A stretch of 28,130 bases of DNA from the NCBI GenBank assembly GCA_964484125.1, contig CAZAEK010000024.1:1-28130 (forward strand), in the 5' to 3' direction. The DNA comes from DSSM01 sp964484125. GTDB lineage: Bacteria > Bacteroidota > Ignavibacteria > Tepidaquicellales > Tepidaquicellaceae. Below are positions 25,105 through 28,130 of this stretch, in pieces. Both the position numbers and the translations under genes were made by a program. How positions within the stretch are numbered: the first letter of the stretch is position 1; every line of letters starts with the position of its first letter. The notes below the pieces were generated by a model. It searched no databases. It saw only the letters and a list, made by a program, of their open reading frames with translations, and had not been told where the DNA came from.

Positions 25105-25683
25105 TTATTTAATTTCTAATAATTGTTTTAATTTAACCTGATCAAATCCGACTACTATTTGTCCGTTTATATCTGTTTGTGGTACTCCCTGCTGTCCCGT
25201 ACGGTTTACAAGGTCCTGTGCCGCTCTCTCATCACGCGATACATCTACATCTGTGTATGGAATTCCGTTTTTCTTTAACCAGCTTTTCAGTGTATTGCAC
25301 CATGAACATGTCGGCGTTGAATATACAGTGACACGTTTCGGTACCTTCCCTTCTGCTTTTGCCTTTGCAACATATATGGCATTTTGCATTAATGCCTTGT
25401 AATAATCTCCGTCATGGCATCCTTTAACGGTATTTGTGTATTCTCCATTTTCAAATACAAGCAACGAAGGTACAGTTGTTATTCCATATTTCTCATGAAT
25501 GTCCCTAACGGTATTTACATCTGCCGAATATACCGGAACCGGTACTTCGCCTGATGTCGTCTGGTTAAGATTATTATATGCACATTCGCTTTGTTCACTT
25601 CCGCTTTTATATAACAGAAGAAATACTTTTTCCTTGTCTTTTACTTTTGAAATTAATTCTTCGTGTGAATTTACTTTTTCCAT
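25105..25683 (-). CDS. Fusion of a CXXC-less thioredoxin domain and a glutaredoxin/NrdH domain
   Basis: A 192-residue two-domain protein. The N-terminal half (about residues 1-105) has the thioredoxin fold with the cis-proline loop GITTVPSLLVFENG, but at the CGPC position it reads EQSE (30-33), followed by a single cysteine C34. The C-terminal half (about 116-192) is a glutaredoxin or NrdH-like domain with active site CSWC (C126, C129), cis-proline in QQGVPQTDING and the GFDQVKLKQLL end. It could pass electrons from the reductase encoded just upstream to a target bound by the dead thioredoxin domain; this is inference. It sits 40 bases after trxB-like and 7 bases before the GroES-like gene. 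Confidence 0.88.
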   Translation of the reverse strand: MEKVNSHEELISKVKDKEKVFLLLYKSGSEQSECAYNNLNQTTSGEVPVPVYSADVNTVRDIHEKYGITTVPSLLVFENGEYTNTVKGCHDGDYYKALMQNAIYVAKAKAEGKVPKRVTVYSTPTCSWCNTLKSWLKKNGIPYTDVDVSRDERAAQDLVNRTGQQGVPQTDINGQIVVGFDQVKLKQLLEIK

Positions 25684-25723
25684 TTCTCAAAAATAATTTT
25701 TTTGTTTAAAAAAGCAAATGAAT

Positions 25724-26710
25724 TTATATTAATACATCTGCAGTTTCAGGTTTATTTTGCTCTTGCTTCTTTCTGTTAACTTTCAATTCATTCAGATATC
25801 CCGATAGAGATAATGCCGCAATAGTTCCGTCTGCAACTGCCGTTGTTACCTGTCTGTATCTTTTTGCTATGCTGTCTCCAGCCGCATATACTCCCTTAAT
25901 GTTTGTTGCGTAATCGGAATTAACTATTATCTCTCCGTTTTTATTCATAGCTATCTTACCATGTAAAAATTCTGTGTTCGGAATATATCCTATGAATATA
26001 AATACACCGTCAATTTCTTTTCGTATTATTTCGTTTGTCTTAAGGTTAATAATATCAACGCTGCTTAATTTCTCTTCTCCGTAAAATGCTTTTATTGTTG
26101 ATTCCAAAATGAAATCTATCTTCGGATTGCTCTTTGCCTCTTCTATTGCGTGCTCAAATGCCTGAAAATGGTCAAACTGATGAACAACCGTTACCTTAGT
26201 TGCATATTTGGTAAGCGATACTGCCTCTTCGAGAGCAGAATTCCCGCCTCCAACTACTATAATTTCCTTGCCTGTGAAAAAATCACCATCACATGTTGCG
26301 CAATATGAAATGCCTTTTCCTTTTAGTTCAGTTTCTCCTTTAACTCCGAGATTACGTGGTCTTCCGCCGGGTGATAATATTATCCCGTCTGATGTAAATT
26401 CTCTGCCGTCTGATAATGTTACTTTTTTAATCTCTCCGCTCAGCTCAAGCTCTTTAACAGTTACATTCGATTTGATATCACATCCGAATGTTTTTGCCTG
26501 TTTCTTCATTATATTTCCAAGCTGATATCCGCTTATGCTTTCTACACCGGGATAGTTCGCTATCTCATGCGTAAGTACGAGCTGACCACCGGCTGTTCCT
26601 TCGTTTAGTATTAAAGTCTTTATTTTGGCACGTGACAGGTAGATACCTGCCGTTAATCCGGCAGGTCCTGCTCCAATTACTATTGCTTCATAATGATTTG
26701 AAGTATTCAT
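25724..26710 (-). CDS. trxB: Thioredoxin-disulfide reductase-like flavoprotein
   Basis: A 328-residue FAD enzyme of the low-molecular-weight thioredoxin reductase family. It has the FAD motif GAGPAGLTAGIYLSRA, the redox disulfide C137-A-T-C140 in SYCATCDGDFF, the second dinucleotide motif GGGNSALEE and the C-terminal FAD block GVYAAGDS. The segment that normally reads HRRxxFR and grips the 2'-phosphate of NADPH is HQFDHFQA here (177-184), so both key arginines are missing. NADH or another donor is therefore more likely than NADPH. A C-terminal tail after SLSGYLNEL is rich in K, E and Q. It begins five bases after the MGPM thioredoxin-like gene and is surely co-transcribed with it. Confidence 0.9.
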   Translation of the reverse strand: MNTSNHYEAIVIGAGPAGLTAGIYLSRAKIKTLILNEGTAGGQLVLTHEIANYPGVESISGYQLGNIMKKQAKTFGCDIKSNVTVKELELSGEIKKVTLSDGREFTSDGIILSPGGRPRNLGVKGETELKGKGISYCATCDGDFFTGKEIIVVGGGNSALEEAVSLTKYATKVTVVHQFDHFQAFEHAIEEAKSNPKIDFILESTIKAFYGEEKLSSVDIINLKTNEIIRKEIDGVFIFIGYIPNTEFLHGKIAMNKNGEIIVNSDYATNIKGVYAAGDSIAKRYRQVTTAVADGTIAALSLSGYLNELKVNRKKQEQNKPETADVLI

Positions 26711-26715
26711 TTTTG

Positions 26716-27078
26716 TTATACTTTTTCTGTTGTTGCAAATTCTTTGTCTAATATTTCTGTGATTTGTTCTCTTGATTGAATACTCGAAGTAGCTTTTACT
26801 ACCTTTCCGTTCTTGTAATATATAGTAAATGGTATTCCCATGAAATTTCTTACCTCAGGTAAATTCCTGATTACATGTGCTTCAGGATTGTCAAATTCCA
26901 TATCGTAAAATTTTACATGGTCATAGTTTCCTTCATCTCGTAACTCTTCCATTATTCCATATACGGGGATACACATTGGCCCCATTCTTCCGCAACATAC
27001 CATTACGTTTTCATTTTCTTTGATAATCTTTGCATGTTGTTCAGCTGTTTCGATGTGTTCTAAGTTTGTGTATAACAT
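26716..27078 (-). CDS. Thioredoxin-fold protein with MGPM in place of CGPC
   Basis: A 120-residue cytoplasmic protein and the first gene of the minus-strand redox operon. The fold is that of thioredoxin: strand ENVMVCC, active-site helix GPMCIPVYGIMEELRDEG, strand HVKFYDMEFDN, and the cis-proline loop MGIPFTIYYKNGKVV. Aligned on the GP pair, the usual C-G-P-C is M32-G-P-M35, with a cysteine at C36 just after it and two more at C28-C29. It cannot do ordinary CXXC chemistry at that site. A C28/C29-C36 disulfide, metal binding or a pure binding role are all possible. It starts 43 bases or so downstream of a consensus promoter and is adjacent to the reductase gene. Confidence 0.85.
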   Translation of the reverse strand: MLYTNLEHIETAEQHAKIIKENENVMVCCGRMGPMCIPVYGIMEELRDEGNYDHVKFYDMEFDNPEAHVIRNLPEVRNFMGIPFTIYYKNGKVVKATSSIQSREQITEILDKEFATTEKV

Positions 27079-27126
27079 ATTTTTATTTTTTTAAGTTTTT
27101 AAAATTCAGTTAAATATTTTTATATA

Positions 27127-27157
27127 CAAAAATAAAAATTATTAAATTTCCTGCAAA
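27127..27157 (-). promoter_or_regulatory. Bacteroidetes-type promoter of the redox operon
   Basis: On the minus strand TTTG (27157-27154) and TATTTTTG (27134-27127) are separated by exactly 19 bases, matching the TTTG-N19-21-TAnnTTTG consensus at every fixed base. Transcription should begin near 27120, about 40 bases before the ATG at 27078. The 22-base direct repeats lie immediately upstream of the -33 element, a fitting place for an activator. Confidence 0.75.
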
Positions 27158-27167
27158 TAGTTACGGG

Positions 27168-27208
27168 CTGAAATAGGACAGCTTTTGGACTGAAATACAA
27201 CAGCTTTT
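27168..27208. repeat. Two helically phased 19-base direct repeats in the divergent control region
   Basis: CTGAAATAGGACAGCTTTT (27168-27186) and CTGAAATACAACAGCTTTT (27190-27208) agree at 17 of 19 positions with a 22-base period, about two helix turns. Each contains CTG-N8-CAG; in the first copy the dyad extends to GCTG-N8-CAGC. They lie between the Crp/Fnr gene start and the -33 element of the opposite operon, so they are the best candidates for binding sites of that regulator. Confidence 0.7.
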
Positions 27209-27226
27209 TTAGTTAATTTTACAGAA

Positions 27227-27922
27227 ATGAAAACTATACTTGAGAATGATAAAGATTTTGTTTGCGATATTTCCGCTAAATGTTTTCAGAACCTTTCTGA
27301 AGATGAAATAAAAATTATCAGCGGCAGCAAAACGCAGGTGCTGTTTCATAAAGGAGAAAACCTTACGAAACAGGGCGCTTTTGCTTCGTATATACTTTTT
27401 GTAGTAAATGGACTTTGCAAACAGTATGTTGAAGATTCATTCTCTAAAAATTATAATCTCAAAATTATTCAACCCGGTGAATTTATAGGGCTCTCTTCAA
27501 TTTTTACAAAAGAGTCATTTAATTACTCAACTGTTGCACTTACGGAAACTCTTGCATTTCTTATTGAAAAAGATGCCATTGAAAAAATTGTGAAAAATAA
27601 CAGCGAATTTGCTTACAACATAATTAAAAAATATTGCTCACAAAATTCTGCTCTTTTTGAAATTATAAGAAATATAAGTTTCAAACATACCTATGGAAAT
27701 CTCGCAGAGACTCTTTTATACCTCGATAGCATTAAAATTGAAGAGGGAAGTGTATTTCAACTCCTTACGCGAAAAGAAATAGCAGATTTTGCAGGTGTTT
27801 CTACTGAAAATGCAATCAAAATCCTTAAATCCCTTGAAAAAGATAAACTCATAAAACTCGAAGAAAAAGACATCATAATAAAAAACAGAACCAAACTCGA
27901 GGAACTTGCTAAAAAAGGATAA
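27227..27922 (+). CDS. Crp/Fnr-family transcriptional regulator
   Basis: A 231-residue activator-type regulator. The N-terminal cyclic-nucleotide-binding fold spans about residues 15-125 (FHKGENLTKQGAFASYILFV, then QPGEFIGLSSIF), a dimer helix lies at about 126-155, and the HTH_Crp domain at about 170-225 (LLTRKEIADFAGVSTENAIK). The cAMP phosphate-binding cassette is not conserved. Cysteines C13, C19, C64 and C137 are present; C13-x5-C19 recalls the N-terminal cysteine region of FNR-type sensors, though the FNR pattern is incomplete. It is divergent from the thiol-redox operon over 148 bases holding a consensus promoter and phased repeats, so it very probably controls that operon in response to oxygen, redox or nitrosative signals. 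The signal itself is unknown. Confidence 0.92.
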   Translation: MKTILENDKDFVCDISAKCFQNLSEDEIKIISGSKTQVLFHKGENLTKQGAFASYILFVVNGLCKQYVEDSFSKNYNLKIIQPGEFIGLSSIFTKESFNYSTVALTETLAFLIEKDAIEKIVKNNSEFAYNIIKKYCSQNSALFEIIRNISFKHTYGNLAETLLYLDSIKIEEGSVFQLLTRKEIADFAGVSTENAIKILKSLEKDKLIKLEEKDIIIKNRTKLEELAKKG

Positions 27923-27955
27923 CCCTGATTTTCCCATTGGTAACTGAGTTTATCT

Positions 27956-27985
27956 GGTAACTACGCTCCCGCGTAGTTGCCTTTT
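27956..27985 (+). terminator. Terminator of the Crp/Fnr gene
   Basis: An 11-bp stem with one G-U pair (27956-27966 with 27971-27981) and a TCCC loop runs into TTTT. It lies 33 bases after the stop codon. The remaining 145 bases to the window end hold no gene I can support. Confidence 0.85.
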
Positions 27986-28130
27986 ACCTTTGAATAAACT
28001 TCTTCATCAAATTTCTTTAAACTATTCAAGATCCAAATAATCTGAATTACTGTTGCTTTTCTGACTCTAAATAATTATTCAGAAAAATATAGGCAAGGAA
28101 TAGAAAAACGGGATTACGTCTTCAGCAGGT

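Noticed and set aside
27986..28130. Gene fragment at the window end
   Set aside because: A short minus-strand open frame at the extreme end has no recognisable motif or start, so I could not support a gene.

Overview
This window is an AT-rich bacterial chromosome segment, probably from the Ignavibacteria or a close relative in the Bacteroidota/Chlorobi group. That placement is an inference. It rests on four predicted secreted proteins ending in a type IX secretion (T9SS) type A sorting domain with the NYPNPFNP signature, on A-rich leaders without Shine-Dalgarno sequences before most genes, and on a clear Bacteroidetes-type promoter (TTTG-N19-TAnnTTTG) at 27127-27157. The window has a 100-base assembly gap at 20524-20623.

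Layout. 1-6210 holds gyrA, a low-specificity threonine aldolase, and a large secreted subtilisin-like protease with PKD, adhesin-like and sorting domains, closed by a strong terminator. 6233-11823 is an efflux locus: a TetR regulator, then a tight operon of TolC-like outer-membrane protein, HlyD-like adaptor and two ABC-2 permeases, with no ATPase gene. 11822-13864 (minus) encodes a secreted beta-propeller-like protein and a translationally coupled DUF2752 membrane protein. 13966-19876 (plus) carries an aldehyde dehydrogenase, GDP-L-fucose synthase, glycyl-tRNA synthetase, a PAS histidine kinase with a four-cysteine cluster, and a short-chain dehydrogenase. 19997-23507 (minus) carries a tandem-repeat secreted protein broken by the gap, a gene-free stretch with 9-base tandem repeats, a secreted metalloprotease and a small lipoprotein. 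23660-24660 (plus) has a membrane-anchored thioredoxin and a HicB-like antitoxin gene broken by a stop codon.

The most distinctive part is 24752-27985. A minus-strand operon encodes a thioredoxin-fold protein with MGPM in place of CGPC, a thioredoxin reductase without the usual NADPH-phosphate motif, a fusion of a CXXC-less thioredoxin domain to a glutaredoxin domain, and a divergent GroES without GroEL. It is divergent from a Crp/Fnr-family regulator. Between them lie two 19-base direct repeats, 22 bases apart, directly upstream of the operon's promoter. I read this as a Crp/Fnr-controlled thiol-redox module with non-canonical thioredoxin-fold partners, and it is the best candidate here for an undescribed system. 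No searches were run; family names come from motifs read in the translations.
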